Part shown: positions 8,300 to 16,986 of the stretch, piece after piece | Layout of the letters: every line of letters begins with the position of its first letter | Position numbering within the stretch: the stretch's first letter is position 1 | Source: Streptomyces cellostaticus | Lineage (GTDB): Bacteria > Actinomycetota > Actinomycetes > Streptomycetales > Streptomycetaceae | Length of the DNA: 64,000 bases | Direction of reading: 5' to 3' | Assembly: GCF_001513965.1 (NCBI RefSeq) | Contig: NZ_KQ948016.1 | Span: forward strand, 124,001 to 188,000 | Made by a program: the position numbers and the translations under genes | The notes under the pieces: model-generated | The model's input: the letters and a program-made list of their open reading frames with translations, nothing else | The model's database searches: none | Told to the model about the DNA's origin: nothing

Positions 8300-8519
8300 G
8301 ATCACGGGGTGGGCGTGACGTCGAGGGACTTCTGCAGGTCGTCCAGGCTCTTCCGACTGTCGTCCAGGTCGTCGCCGAGGCTGTCCAGGTCCGAGGGGGT
8401 CGGCGCTGTTGGCGCTTCTTGGAATTTCAGAGAGCCTCAACAGTCGAACTGGCCGGCCCCGGGCTGCTGCTGCCCCTGTACGGCCTGGCGCTGCTCTTGA
8501 CGGCCGCCGCGCTCGTGGC
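8300..8519. other. Intergenic stretch with gene-fragment-like frames
   Basis: No complete gene is seen. On the minus strand an open segment ends at a TGA near 8303 and encodes a charged helix, SDLDSLGDDLDDSRKSLDDL, with no start codon; a stop lies just upstream of it. On the plus strand, 8430-8520 encodes a hydrophobic run (GLLLPLYGLALLLTAAALVA) with no start. Both look like decayed gene ends at the edge of the accessory block. Confidence 0.3.
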
Positions 8520-9683
8520 TCAGCGCGCGGTGAGCGCCTCGCGCACCGCCGCGAGGTCCCCGTCCGATGCCAACCCGGCGTGATAGAGCCGCAGTTCCGT
8601 CGCTCCCTCGGCACGCGCGCGTGCCGCGTCCGCCGCGAGCGTGCCGGGGCTGCCGCCCATCCCGGAGACCACGGTGAAGTGGGCAGCCAGGACCGTCTGC
8701 TCGCGTGCCTGCTCGGCGAAGGGCGCCAGCAGGGCCGTACCGCCCGTGCACGGCACCACCACGCCGTCCGCGACGGAGAGGACGTGGGCGGGGTCCACGC
8801 CGGCGTTGGCGCCGCAGTGGTACGGCACCGGGTCCGCGTGCAGCAGGACCTGGAAGCCGTCGGGTGCGGCGGTGCGTACGGCGGTGACGGCCTCCTCCTG
8901 GAGGGTGCGGGCGGTGGTGTCGCGCCACGCGCGCGTGGCGGCCGCCGTGTCCTCCCCGAGGAGTTTTTCGGCCGTCGGCCAGCCGCCGTCGTCCGCCGCG
9001 CCCCGCCACAGCGGCTCCAGCGCGGTCCGTACGGCGGCCGCCAGCTCGTCCGCGTCGAGGCCCCCTTCGCCGTAGCCGGTGCGGCAGGCAGGGCAGAAGC
9101 AGAGCGACATCAGGTACTGCCCTGCGTCCCCGAGGCCGACCCCGGAGGTCTTGTCGTGGGCGTGCAGGTGCTGGAGCCCGTACCAGCCGAGGGACTCCAG
9201 TTCGGTGCCGTGCGCGCCGGGGCGTACGGCGGCCTCGGCGGCCAGGTCGGTCAGGTACGCGCGCGTGGCGGGCTGGGCGATGCAGGGCGCCCACGGGTAG
9301 CGGTCGCCGTAGGCGTTGACGACCGAGGTGTCCGGATGTTCGGCGCCCAGGCGGGAGTTGTGCGCGAGGACGACCCAGGTGTGCACCTCCAGGCCGGCCG
9401 CCGCGAGCGCCTCGGCGGCCTCGCCGTAGGCGTTTCCCGGGGCCCAGCGGCCGGCGGGGTACGGTCGCAGGCCGCGGCCCGCCCAGCGGTTGCCGACGGG
9501 GTACAGCGCGGCCGCGTACTCGGCGGTGACGATGCGGTGGCGGGGGTGCCGGGGGGTCAGGGCGCGGGTGGAGTGGTAGGCGGAGGCGAGGGTCGCCTGC
9601 CGGACGCCGAGTGCGGCGATGCGGGCGGGGGCCTCGGGGTCCCCGTTGACGTCCCAGGGGTAGACGAACGCCGACGCCTTCAC
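8520..9683 (-). CDS. Hypothetical protein, probable TIM-barrel enzyme of a sugar-acid operon
   Basis: 387 residues, GTG start overlapping the stop of the upstream dehydratase by 4 bp (GTGA). The N-terminus FVYPWDVNGDPEAPARIAAL and later WVVLAHNSRLG, SLCFCPACRTGYG and a run of short strands suggest a (beta/alpha)8 hydrolase-like fold. A Cys pair (CFCPAC) may be structural. No signal peptide is present. I cannot name the family. Tight coupling to 5-dehydro-4-deoxyglucarate dehydratase suggests a role in uronic-acid or oligosaccharide breakdown. Confidence 0.65.
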   Translation of the reverse strand: MKASAFVYPWDVNGDPEAPARIAALGVRQATLASAYHSTRALTPRHPRHRIVTAEYAAALYPVGNRWAGRGLRPYPAGRWAPGNAYGEAAEALAAAGLEVHTWVVLAHNSRLGAEHPDTSVVNAYGDRYPWAPCIAQPATRAYLTDLAAEAAVRPGAHGTELESLGWYGLQHLHAHDKTSGVGLGDAGQYLMSLCFCPACRTGYGEGGLDADELAAAVRTALEPLWRGAADDGGWPTAEKLLGEDTAAATRAWRDTTARTLQEEAVTAVRTAAPDGFQVLLHADPVPYHCGANAGVDPAHVLSVADGVVVPCTGGTALLAPFAEQAREQTVLAAHFTVVSGMGGSPGTLAADAARARAEGATELRLYHAGLASDGDLAAVREALTAR

Positions 9684-10621
9684 GCGCCCTCCTCCAGCAG
9701 CGCGTGTCCCCGCTCGATCAGCTGGGCGAGCTGTTTGACGTGGTCCTCGCCCGGCTCGTGCAGCGGGGGCCGGACCTCGCCCACGTCCAGGCCGCGCAGC
9801 CGTACGCCCGCCTTGACGAGCGAGACGGCGTAGCCGCGGCCCTGGGCGCGCAGTTCCACGAAGGGGCCGTAGAAGCCGTCCAGGAGGCGGCGCACGGTGT
9901 CCTGGTCGCCCGCCTGAAGGGCCCGGTGGAAGGCGAGGGCGATCTCGGGGGCGAAGCAGAAGACGGCCGAGGAGTAGAGGGTGATGCCGAGGGCGCGGTA
10001 GGCGAGCTGGGTCTGCTCGGCGGTGGGCAGGCCGTTGAAGTACAGGAAGTCGCCGGGGACTTCGGTGCGCACGGCGCTGACGATCCGCTGCATCAGGTCG
10101 AGGTCGCCGAGGCCGTCCTTGAGACCGATGACGCCGTCGGTGCGGGCGAGTGCGGCCACCGTCTGCGGGGTGAAGACGGCGTTGTCGCGCTGGTAGACGA
10201 TGACCGGCAGGGCGGTGGCCGCGGCGACCTCCCGGTAGTGCCGCAGCAGGCCCTCCTGGCCGGCGAGGACGAGGTACGGCGGCATGGCGAGGAGCCCGTC
10301 GGCGCCCGCGTCCTCGGCCAGCCGCGCGTAGCGGACGGCGAGCGCGGTGCCGTAGCCGGCGCCCGCGATCACCGGGACGCGTCCCTCGGCCGCCTCGACG
10401 GCCGCCCGGACGCAGGCCTCGAACTCCTCCGGCAGCAGCGCGTGGAACTCCCCGGTGCCGCAGCAGGCGAACACGGCGGCGGCGCCGGCTGCGACGCCGC
10501 GGCGCACGTGGGTGCGGTAGACGTCCAGGTCGAGGGAGCCGTCGGGGCCGTAGGCCGTGACGGGGAAGAAGAGGGGCCCGCTCGGGTCGCGGAGCCGGGC
10601 GGCGAGAGGGGCTGGCGTCAC
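9680..10621 (-). CDS. 5-dehydro-4-deoxyglucarate dehydratase (DHDPS family)
   Basis: 313 residues. FFPVTAYGPDGSLDLDVYR at the N-terminus, CCGTGEFHAL (54-62), Tyr in IVYQRDN (about 143) and the Schiff-base lysine in VIGLKDGLGD (about 168) match this DHDPS subgroup. It converts 5-keto-4-deoxyglucarate to 2-oxoglutarate semialdehyde with loss of CO2 and water. The GTG at 10621 is preferred because GGGAG lies 5 nt upstream; an ATG at 10642 lacks a site. The divergent uronate dehydrogenase gene supplies an upstream step of the same pathway. Confidence 0.88.
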   Translation of the reverse strand: MTPAPLAARLRDPSGPLFFPVTAYGPDGSLDLDVYRTHVRRGVAAGAAAVFACCGTGEFHALLPEEFEACVRAAVEAAEGRVPVIAGAGYGTALAVRYARLAEDAGADGLLAMPPYLVLAGQEGLLRHYREVAAATALPVIVYQRDNAVFTPQTVAALARTDGVIGLKDGLGDLDLMQRIVSAVRTEVPGDFLYFNGLPTAEQTQLAYRALGITLYSSAVFCFAPEIALAFHRALQAGDQDTVRRLLDGFYGPFVELRAQGRGYAVSLVKAGVRLRGLDVGEVRPPLHEPGEDHVKQLAQLIERGHALLEEGA

Positions 10622-10756
10622 GAGCGCTCCCTGTCGGTACATGTTTCTGATCGGCGTCTATATTTCTGAACGACTTCACGCTACGGGCCCGCCTCGGGGC
10701 GGGTCAAGCGGGCAAACCCACAACACAGCAACGGATTTCCCCACTCCACGGCACAC

Positions 10757-10786
10757 TTGACTAGATCTGCCGCCGCTCCCTAGCGT
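10757..10786 (+). promoter_or_regulatory. Probable sigma-70-type promoter of the uronate dehydrogenase gene
   Basis: TTGACT (10757-10762) and TAGCGT (10781-10786) are separated by 18 bp, close to the Streptomyces housekeeping consensus. The start codon lies 58 nt downstream. The divergent region 10622-10756 also contains two copies of TTTCTGAWCG near 10643 and 10663, which could be regulator sites. Confidence 0.55.
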
Positions 10787-10844
10787 GTCCATGAATGTGA
10801 ATCCCGTCCATGCATGCGGCCGCTGCTTGCCAAGGAGATCGAGG

Positions 10845-11669
10845 ATGCCCGCTCCCCGCACCGTTCTGCTCACCGGCGCCGCCGGCGGGCTCGGCACCCT
10901 GATGCGGTCCCTGCTGCCGGAGTACGGCTACACGCTGCGCCTGTTCGACGTGCGGCCCATCGAGGACGCGCCGGAGGCGATCACCGCGGACCTCACCGAC
11001 AAGGAGGCGCTGCGCGAAGCGGTGCGGGGCGTGGACGCGGTCCTCCACCTCGCGGGCATCTCCCTGGAGGCGCCCTTCGAGAAGATCCTGAGGTCGAACA
11101 TCGAAGGCACCTACAACCTCTACGAGGCCGCCCGCCTCGAAGGCGTGCCCCGGATCGTCTTCGCCTCCTCCAACCACGCCGTCGGCTTCACCCCGGCCCC
11201 GCGCGCGGGCACACCCCTTGATCCGAGCGCGCTGATCCCGATCGACACCCCGCACCGCCCGGACACCTTCTACGGCCTGTCCAAGTGCTTCGGCGAGGAC
11301 CTCGCCCAGCTCTACTGGGACAAGCACGGCCTGGAGACCGTCTCCGTACGCATCGGCTCCTGCTTCCCGGAGCCGACCGGCGTGCGCATGCTCTCGGTGT
11401 GGATGAGCCCGGCCGACGGCGCCCGCCTCTTCCACGCGGCCCTGACCGCCGAGGAGGTCGGTCACACGGTCGTCCACGGCTCCTCGGCCAACACCCGCCT
11501 GTGGTGGGACCTCACGAGCGCGCGGGCGCTCGGCTACGAGCCGCAGGACGACTCCGAGCCGTACGCCGAGAAGCTGATCGCCGAGCAGGGCGAGCTGGAC
11601 CCGGAGAACCCGGCCCACAGCCACCTGGGCGGGCACTTCGTCAGCGACCCGCCGATCTGGCCGTACTGA
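10845..11669 (+). CDS. udh: Uronate dehydrogenase (extended SDR/NAD-dependent epimerase family)
   Basis: 274 residues. The Rossmann motif GAAGGLG (11-17) follows the first strand, and the catalytic YGLSK (Y143, K147) and FASSNHAVGF segment are present. IGSCFPEP and RMLSVWMSPAD are typical of uronate dehydrogenases, which oxidise D-galacturonate or D-glucuronate to the aldarolactone with NAD. AAGGAG lies 8 nt before the ATG. It is divergent from 5-dehydro-4-deoxyglucarate dehydratase, consistent with the oxidative hexuronate route. Glucarate dehydratase and the semialdehyde dehydrogenase are not in the window. Confidence 0.88.
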   Translation: MPAPRTVLLTGAAGGLGTLMRSLLPEYGYTLRLFDVRPIEDAPEAITADLTDKEALREAVRGVDAVLHLAGISLEAPFEKILRSNIEGTYNLYEAARLEGVPRIVFASSNHAVGFTPAPRAGTPLDPSALIPIDTPHRPDTFYGLSKCFGEDLAQLYWDKHGLETVSVRIGSCFPEPTGVRMLSVWMSPADGARLFHAALTAEEVGHTVVHGSSANTRLWWDLTSARALGYEPQDDSEPYAEKLIAEQGELDPENPAHSHLGGHFVSDPPIWPY

Positions 11670-11935
11670 CCATCCGCTCGGCGGCGGAAAACGATCGCTC
11701 ACGGCGGCGGGCGGGCACCGAACGGGCCCGCCCGCGCCGCATTCGGGCATCCGGGCCGCCCGCTCCCACCCCCTCACCCGGCAGCCGTGCAGGTCCGAGG
11801 CGGGCACACCGCTCGGCAAACGGGCCCACACGGGCAGTATCGGGCGCCCAACAGACCTGGTCAGCGCCGCGCACCCGCTGTAGAACTTCCCCCATGGGCC
11901 CGAACGGGCAGCTCCACAGGGAAGTGGGTGACGAG

Positions 11936-12703
11936 ATGAGCAGGACGGCGGAAGAACGCCAGCGCGAGATCGTGCGGGCCGCACGGGCCACCGGCTCGGT
12001 CGACGTCACCGCGCTCGCCGTCGAGCTGGGCGTGGCCAAGGAGACCATCCGGCGCGATCTGCGCGCCCTGGAGGACCACGGACTGGTCCGCCGTACGCAC
12101 GGCGGCGCCTGTCCGGTCGAGAGCGCCGGTTTTGAAACGACGCTCGCCTTCCGCGCCACCAGCCACGTCCCGGAGAAGCGCCGGATCGCGGCCGCCGCGG
12201 CCGAGCTGCTCGGCGACGCGGAGTCGGTCTTCGTGGACGAGGGCTTCACCCCGCAGCTCATCGCCGAGGCCCTGCCGACGGACCGGCCGCTGACCGTGGT
12301 CACGGCGTCGCTCCCGGTCGCGGGCGCGCTCGCCGAGGCCGAGAACATCACGGTCCTGCTCCTCGGCGGGCGGGTCCGGGCCGGCACGCTGGCCACCGTC
12401 GACCACTGGACGACGAAGATGCTGGCCGGATTCGTCGTCGACCTCGCCTACATCGGGGCCAACGGCATCTCCCGCGAACACGGCCTCACCACCCCCGACC
12501 CCGCGGTCAGCGAGGTGAAGGCCCAGGCCATCCGTGCCGCACGGCGCACCGTGTTCGCGGGTGTGCACACCAAGTTCGGAGCGGTCAGCTTCTGCCGGTT
12601 CGCGGAGGTCGGCGCGCTGGAGGCGATCGTCACGAGCGCACAGCTTCCGGCGGCCGAGGCCCATCGCTACTCCCTGCTGGGCCCACAGGTCATCCGGGTC
12701 TGA
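11936..12703 (+). CDS. DeoR/GlpR-family transcriptional regulator
   Basis: 255 residues. An N-terminal DeoR winged helix (about 1-60, with VTALAVELGVAKETIRRDL) is followed by a sugar-phosphate-binding DeoRC domain ending in AIVTSAQLPAAEA. In-frame alternatives at 11894 (ATG) and 11924 (GTG) exist; 11936 matches where the conserved domain begins. It is followed by ABC importer and dehydrogenase genes on the same strand and probably controls them in response to a phosphorylated sugar or polyol. Confidence 0.88.
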   Translation: MSRTAEERQREIVRAARATGSVDVTALAVELGVAKETIRRDLRALEDHGLVRRTHGGACPVESAGFETTLAFRATSHVPEKRRIAAAAAELLGDAESVFVDEGFTPQLIAEALPTDRPLTVVTASLPVAGALAEAENITVLLLGGRVRAGTLATVDHWTTKMLAGFVVDLAYIGANGISREHGLTTPDPAVSEVKAQAIRAARRTVFAGVHTKFGAVSFCRFAEVGALEAIVTSAQLPAAEAHRYSLLGPQVIRV

Positions 12704-12755
12704 AAACCAAACTCACTCCCCTAGTAGCTCTTCACACCGTGCAGTGCCCCATATC

Positions 12756-12787
12756 TCCCGATACATCCAGTATCCCGATACATCCAG
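12756..12787. repeat. Two identical 15-bp direct repeats, 17-bp period, before the ABC operon
   Basis: TCCCGATACATCCAG occurs at 12756-12770 and 12773-12787. The junction also forms GATAC-ATCCA-GTATC, a perfect inverted repeat (12760-12774). The second copy runs into the AGGAG ribosome binding site of the solute-binding protein gene. It may be an operator for the adjacent DeoR-type regulator. Confidence 0.55.
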
Positions 12788-12796
12788 GAGCGATCC

Positions 12797-14167
12797 ATGC
12801 GCATCCCGAGCCGACGGAGGCCGCGAGCCACGCTCGCCATGGCCGCCGCAGGGACGCTGCTCGCCCCGCTGCTCTCCGGCTGCTGGGTCGGTGCGGGCGG
12901 GACCGGTTCCGGCGGCGACTCCATCAATGTGCTGATGGTCAACAACCCCCAGATGGCCGAGTTGCAGAAGCTGACCGCCGCGCACTTCACGAAGGAGACC
13001 GGCATCAACGTCAACTTCACCGTCCTGCCCGAGAACGACGTCCGCGACAAGATCAGCCAGGACTTCGCCAACCAGGCGGGCCAGTACGACGTCGCCACGC
13101 TGTCCAACTACGAGATACCGATCTACGCCCGCAACGGCTGGCTGCACGAGATGAACTCGTACACCGCCAGGGACCCGGCCTACGACGAGCAGGACGTCCT
13201 CAGGCCCATGCGCCAGTCCCTCACCGGCGACGACGGCAAGCTCTACGGGCAGCCCTTCTACGGCGAGTCGTCCTTCCTGATGTACCGCAAGGACGTGTTC
13301 GCCGCGAAGGGCCTGACGATGCCGGCGCACCCCACCTGGCAGCAGGTCGCCGGCCTCGCCGCGAAGGCGGACGGCGCACAGCCTGGCATGAAGGGCATCT
13401 GCCTGCGCGGACTGCCCGGCTGGGGCGAGCTGATGGCACCGCTCACCACCGTCGTGAACACCTTCGGCGGCACCTGGTTCGACAAGGACTGGAAGGCCCG
13501 CCTGGACTCCCCCGAGTTCGAGAAGGCGACAAAGTTCTATGTCGATCTCGTCCGCGGCCACGGCGAGTCGGGCGCGGCCCAGTCCGGCTTCGCCGAGTGC
13601 CTCAACGACATGACGCAGAGCAAGGTCGCCATGTGGTACGACGCCACCTCCGCGGCCGGTCTGCTGGAGGCGGCCGGCTCCCCGGTCAAGGGCAAGCTCG
13701 GCTACGCGCCCGCCCCCGTCGAGAAGACGAACTCCTCCGGCTGGCTCTACACCTGGGCCTGGGGCATCCAGAAGGCCTCCCGCAACCCCGACAAGGCCTG
13801 GAAGTTCGTCTCCTGGGCGTCCGGCAAGGGCTATGAGCAACTGGTCGGCGAGACCAGCGGCTGGCCCGACGTCCCGGCGGGCAAGCGGGCCTCGACGTAC
13901 ACGAACGCCGACTACCGCAAGTCGGCCGCCGCCTTCCAGGAGATGACCAAGGAGGCCATCGAGAGCGCCCGCCCGGACGACCCCGGCGTGCAGCCGCGCC
14001 CCGCGCCCGGCATCCAGTTCGTCGGCATCCCCGAGTTCACCGACCTCGGCACCAAGGTCTCCCAGGAGATCAGCGCGGCCATCGCCGGACGCCAGTCCGC
14101 CGGCTCGGCCCTCAAGAAGTCCCAGCAGCTCGCCGAGAAGATCTCCAAGGAGTACGAGGGACGATGA
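12797..14167 (+). CDS. ABC importer solute-binding lipoprotein (polyol/sugar)
   Basis: 456 residues. A basic N-terminus, hydrophobic segment and lipobox LLSGC (Cys about 29) mark it as a lipoprotein anchored outside the membrane. The rest has the type 1 extracellular solute-binding fold (INVLMVNNPQMAELQKLTAA; later KAWKFVSWASGKGYEQL near the C-terminus). Two permease genes and a zinc dehydrogenase follow with 4-bp overlaps. No ATPase gene is in the operon, so a shared MsiK-type ATPase probably energises it, as is usual in Streptomyces. Confidence 0.9.
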   Translation: MRIPSRRRPRATLAMAAAGTLLAPLLSGCWVGAGGTGSGGDSINVLMVNNPQMAELQKLTAAHFTKETGINVNFTVLPENDVRDKISQDFANQAGQYDVATLSNYEIPIYARNGWLHEMNSYTARDPAYDEQDVLRPMRQSLTGDDGKLYGQPFYGESSFLMYRKDVFAAKGLTMPAHPTWQQVAGLAAKADGAQPGMKGICLRGLPGWGELMAPLTTVVNTFGGTWFDKDWKARLDSPEFEKATKFYVDLVRGHGESGAAQSGFAECLNDMTQSKVAMWYDATSAAGLLEAAGSPVKGKLGYAPAPVEKTNSSGWLYTWAWGIQKASRNPDKAWKFVSWASGKGYEQLVGETSGWPDVPAGKRASTYTNADYRKSAAAFQEMTKEAIESARPDDPGVQPRPAPGIQFVGIPEFTDLGTKVSQEISAAIAGRQSAGSALKKSQQLAEKISKEYEGR

Positions 14168-15102
14168 CAGCGACGACAACGGCTCCCCTCACGGCCACCC
14201 CCGTAAGAACCATGAAACAACCCTCGGCCCGGCTGCGCGCCTGGGCCACCCGGGGCCCGCTCCTCCCGGCCCTCGTCTTCATGATCGTGGTGACCCAGCT
14301 GCCGTTCGTGGCCACGCTGGTGATCTCCTTCTTCGACTGGAACGCCCTCTACCCCAAGGCCCGCCGCTTCACCGGCCTCGACAACTACCGCCAGGTGCTG
14401 ACCGACGCGGACCTGCGCCACTCGGTGTGGACGACCGTGCTGCTCACGGTGGCGGTGGTGCTGGCCAGCCTGGTCCTCGGCCTGGCGCTGGCCCTGCTGC
14501 TGGACCGCAGGTTCCGCGGCCGGGGTGTCGTGCGCACCCTGCTCATCGCCCCGTTCCTGGTGGTGCCCGTGGCCGCGGCCCTGCTCTGGAAGCATGTGCT
14601 CTACAACCCCGAATACGGCCTGTTCAATGGGTTGTTGCACTATGTGGGCGGCCCACAGCCGGACTGGATCTCGCACACCCCGCTGCTCGCGGTCGAGGCC
14701 TCCCTGGTGTGGCAGTGGACGCCGTTCATGATGCTGATCCTGCTGGCCGGGCTGCAGAGCCGCGACCAGCAGCAGATGGAGGCCGCGCGGGTCGACGGCG
14801 CGAGCGGCTGGCAGATCTTCCGCTACCTCACCCTGCCCCACCTGCGCCGCTACCTCGAACTCGGCGCCCTGCTGGGCTCGATCTACATCGTGCAGAACTT
14901 CGACGCGGTGTTCACGATCACCTCCGGCGGCCTCGGCACCGCCAACCTGCCCTACACCGTCTACCAGAGCTTCTACCAGGCCCACGAGAACGGCCTCGCC
15001 TCGGCCGCCGGCGTCCTGGTGGTCATCGGTTCCATCGTCATCGCGACCTTCGCCCTGCGCGTGGTGTCGTCCCTGTTCCGCGAGGAGGTGTCCCGCGCAT
15101 GA
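14164..15102 (+). CDS. ABC sugar/polyol permease, MalF type
   Basis: 312 residues with six predicted transmembrane helices. The inner-face EAA loop is EAARVDGASGWQIFRYLTLP (about 205-224), which contacts the ATPase. The N-terminal about 30 residues are cytoplasmic and basic. The ATG overlaps the stop of the binding-protein gene (ATGA), and its stop overlaps the next permease. It forms the membrane channel with the following gene product. Confidence 0.92.
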   Translation: MTATTTAPLTATPVRTMKQPSARLRAWATRGPLLPALVFMIVVTQLPFVATLVISFFDWNALYPKARRFTGLDNYRQVLTDADLRHSVWTTVLLTVAVVLASLVLGLALALLLDRRFRGRGVVRTLLIAPFLVVPVAAALLWKHVLYNPEYGLFNGLLHYVGGPQPDWISHTPLLAVEASLVWQWTPFMMLILLAGLQSRDQQQMEAARVDGASGWQIFRYLTLPHLRRYLELGALLGSIYIVQNFDAVFTITSGGLGTANLPYTVYQSFYQAHENGLASAAGVLVVIGSIVIATFALRVVSSLFREEVSRA

Positions 15103-15938
15103 GCACAACAATCCTGCGGATACGCAGAGGCACCGGCCTGGGCCTGGTGGCCTGGCTGGCCGGGATCGTCTTCTTCCTGCCCCTCGCATGGATGGCCCTG
15201 ACCTCCTTCCACTCCGAGACGGACGCGGGGACCAACCCGCCCTCCTTCACCGCCTCCCTCACCCTGGACGGCTACCGCGAGTTCTTCGGCACGGGCGGCG
15301 GGGCGAGCCCGTGGCCCGCGCTGATCAACTCCACGGTGGCCTCGGTGGTCTCGACGGTCTGCGTGCTGCTCCTCGCCCTCCCGGCGGCGTACGCGCTGTC
15401 CATCCGCCCGGTGAAGAAATGGACGGACGTCCTGTTCTTCTTCCTGTCCACGAAGATGCTGCCGGTCGTGGCGGGCCTGCTGCCGATCTACCTGTTCGCC
15501 AAGAACGCCGGAATGCTCGACAACATCTGGCTGCTCGTCATCCTCTACACCTCCATGAACCTGCCGATCGCGGTGTGGATGATGCAGTCCTTCCTCGCCG
15601 AGGTGCCGATCGCCGTCATCGAGGCGGCGCGGGTGGACGGAGCCCGGCTGCCGACGATCCTCGCGCGCGTGGTGGCCCCGATCGCCCTGCCCGGCATCGC
15701 CGCCACGGCCCTGATCTGTTTCATCTTCAGCTGGAACGAACTGCTGTTCGCCCGAGTGCTGACGGGCGTGGTCGCCGAGACCGCCCCCGTGTTCCTGACC
15801 GGCTTCATCACCAGCCAGGGCCTGTTCCTGGCCAAGGTGTGCGCCGCGTCGCTCGTCATCTCCCTGCCGGTGCTCGCCGCGGGGTTCGCCGCCCAGGACA
15901 AGCTGGTCCAGGGCCTGTCGTTGGGAGCTGTGAAATGA
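15099..15938 (+). CDS. ABC sugar/polyol permease, MalG type
   Basis: 279 residues, six predicted helices. The EAA loop EAARVDGARLPTILARVVAP is clear (about 174-193). The segment FFLSTKMLPVVAGLLPIYLF, with a Lys-Met-Leu-Pro run, is characteristic of polyol-type (SmoG/MtlG-like) permeases, supporting a sugar alcohol as substrate. It overlaps both neighbours by 4 bp. Confidence 0.92.
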   Translation: MSTTILRIRRGTGLGLVAWLAGIVFFLPLAWMALTSFHSETDAGTNPPSFTASLTLDGYREFFGTGGGASPWPALINSTVASVVSTVCVLLLALPAAYALSIRPVKKWTDVLFFFLSTKMLPVVAGLLPIYLFAKNAGMLDNIWLLVILYTSMNLPIAVWMMQSFLAEVPIAVIEAARVDGARLPTILARVVAPIALPGIAATALICFIFSWNELLFARVLTGVVAETAPVFLTGFITSQGLFLAKVCAASLVISLPVLAAGFAAQDKLVQGLSLGAVK

Positions 15939-16924
15939 AGGCCGCCGTCATCGAGTCCGTGGGCCGCGCCGTCGTCACCGAGGTCCCGGACCCGACACCG
16001 GGGCCCCGCGAGGTCGTCGTGGAGGTGGCCGCCTGCGGCCTGTGCGGCACCGATCTGCACATCCTGCAGGGCGAGTTCGCACCCAAGCTGCCGATCGTCC
16101 CCGGGCACGAGTTCGCGGGCGAGGTGGTCGGGGTCGGCACCCAGGTCACGGAGCTCGCGGTCGGCGACCGGGTGGCCGTGGACCCCTCCCTGTACTGCTA
16201 CGAGTGCCGTCACTGCCGTACCGGCCACAACAACCTGTGCGAGCGGTGGGCCGCGATCGGCGTGACGACGGCGGGCGGGGCGGCCCGGTACGCGGTGGCC
16301 CCCGTGGCGAACTGCGTGAAGCTGCCCGAGCACGTGCGCACCCAGGACGCGGCCCTGGTGGAGCCGCTGTCCTGCGCGGTACGCGGCTACGACGTCCTGC
16401 GCTCCCGGCTCGGCTCCCACGTCCTGATCTACGGCTCCGGGACCATGGGCCTGATGATGCTGGAGCTGGCCAAGCGCACGGGCGCCGCGAGCGTGGACGT
16501 GGTCGACGTCAACCCCGCGCGCCTGCAGACGACCCGCCGCCTCGGCGTCTCACGCGCGGCGGCCGGCGCGGACGAACTGGACCGCCCGCAGGGCTGGGAC
16601 GTGGTCGTGGACGCGACGGGCAACGCGGCGGCGATCCAGGACGGCCTGGACCGGGTGGCGAAGGCGGGCACGTTCCTCCAGTTCGGGGTGGCCGACTACG
16701 CGACCCGCGTGACGATCGACCCGTACCGCATCTACAACCAGGAGATCACCATCACCGGTTCGATGGCGGTGCTGCACAGCTTCGAGCGGGCGGCCGAGCT
16801 GTTCGCGAACGGGGTGCTGGACCCGGAGGTGTTCATCAGCGACCGGATCCCGCTGGAGCGGTACCCCGAGGCGCTGGAGCAGTTCGCGTCGGGGGTGGGG
16901 CGGAAGATCGTGGTGGTGCCCTGA
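15935..16924 (+). CDS. Zinc-dependent alcohol/polyol dehydrogenase (MDR family)
   Basis: 329 residues. Catalytic zinc ligands C37 (CGLCGTDLH) and H58-E59 (GHEFAGE), and four structural-zinc cysteines (about 88, 91, 94 and 102), are present. The NAD-binding site is YGSGTMGLMML. As last gene of the importer operon (ATGA overlap) it probably oxidises the imported polyol, for example a hexitol or pentitol, to a ketose. The substrate is inferred from context and the permease type. Confidence 0.88.
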   Translation: MKAAVIESVGRAVVTEVPDPTPGPREVVVEVAACGLCGTDLHILQGEFAPKLPIVPGHEFAGEVVGVGTQVTELAVGDRVAVDPSLYCYECRHCRTGHNNLCERWAAIGVTTAGGAARYAVAPVANCVKLPEHVRTQDAALVEPLSCAVRGYDVLRSRLGSHVLIYGSGTMGLMMLELAKRTGAASVDVVDVNPARLQTTRRLGVSRAAAGADELDRPQGWDVVVDATGNAAAIQDGLDRVAKAGTFLQFGVADYATRVTIDPYRIYNQEITITGSMAVLHSFERAAELFANGVLDPEVFISDRIPLERYPEALEQFASGVGRKIVVVP

Positions 16925-16986
16925 GCCGATCGGGGGTCGCCTCGTCGGTAAGGGAACGGTAAAGCGGTGTCGTTCGTTCACCCGCC

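Noticed and set aside
9680..10621. DHDPS-family gene as lysine-pathway dapA
   Set aside because: The FFPVTAY and CCGTGEFHAL motifs and the divergent uronate dehydrogenase fit 5-dehydro-4-deoxyglucarate dehydratase better.
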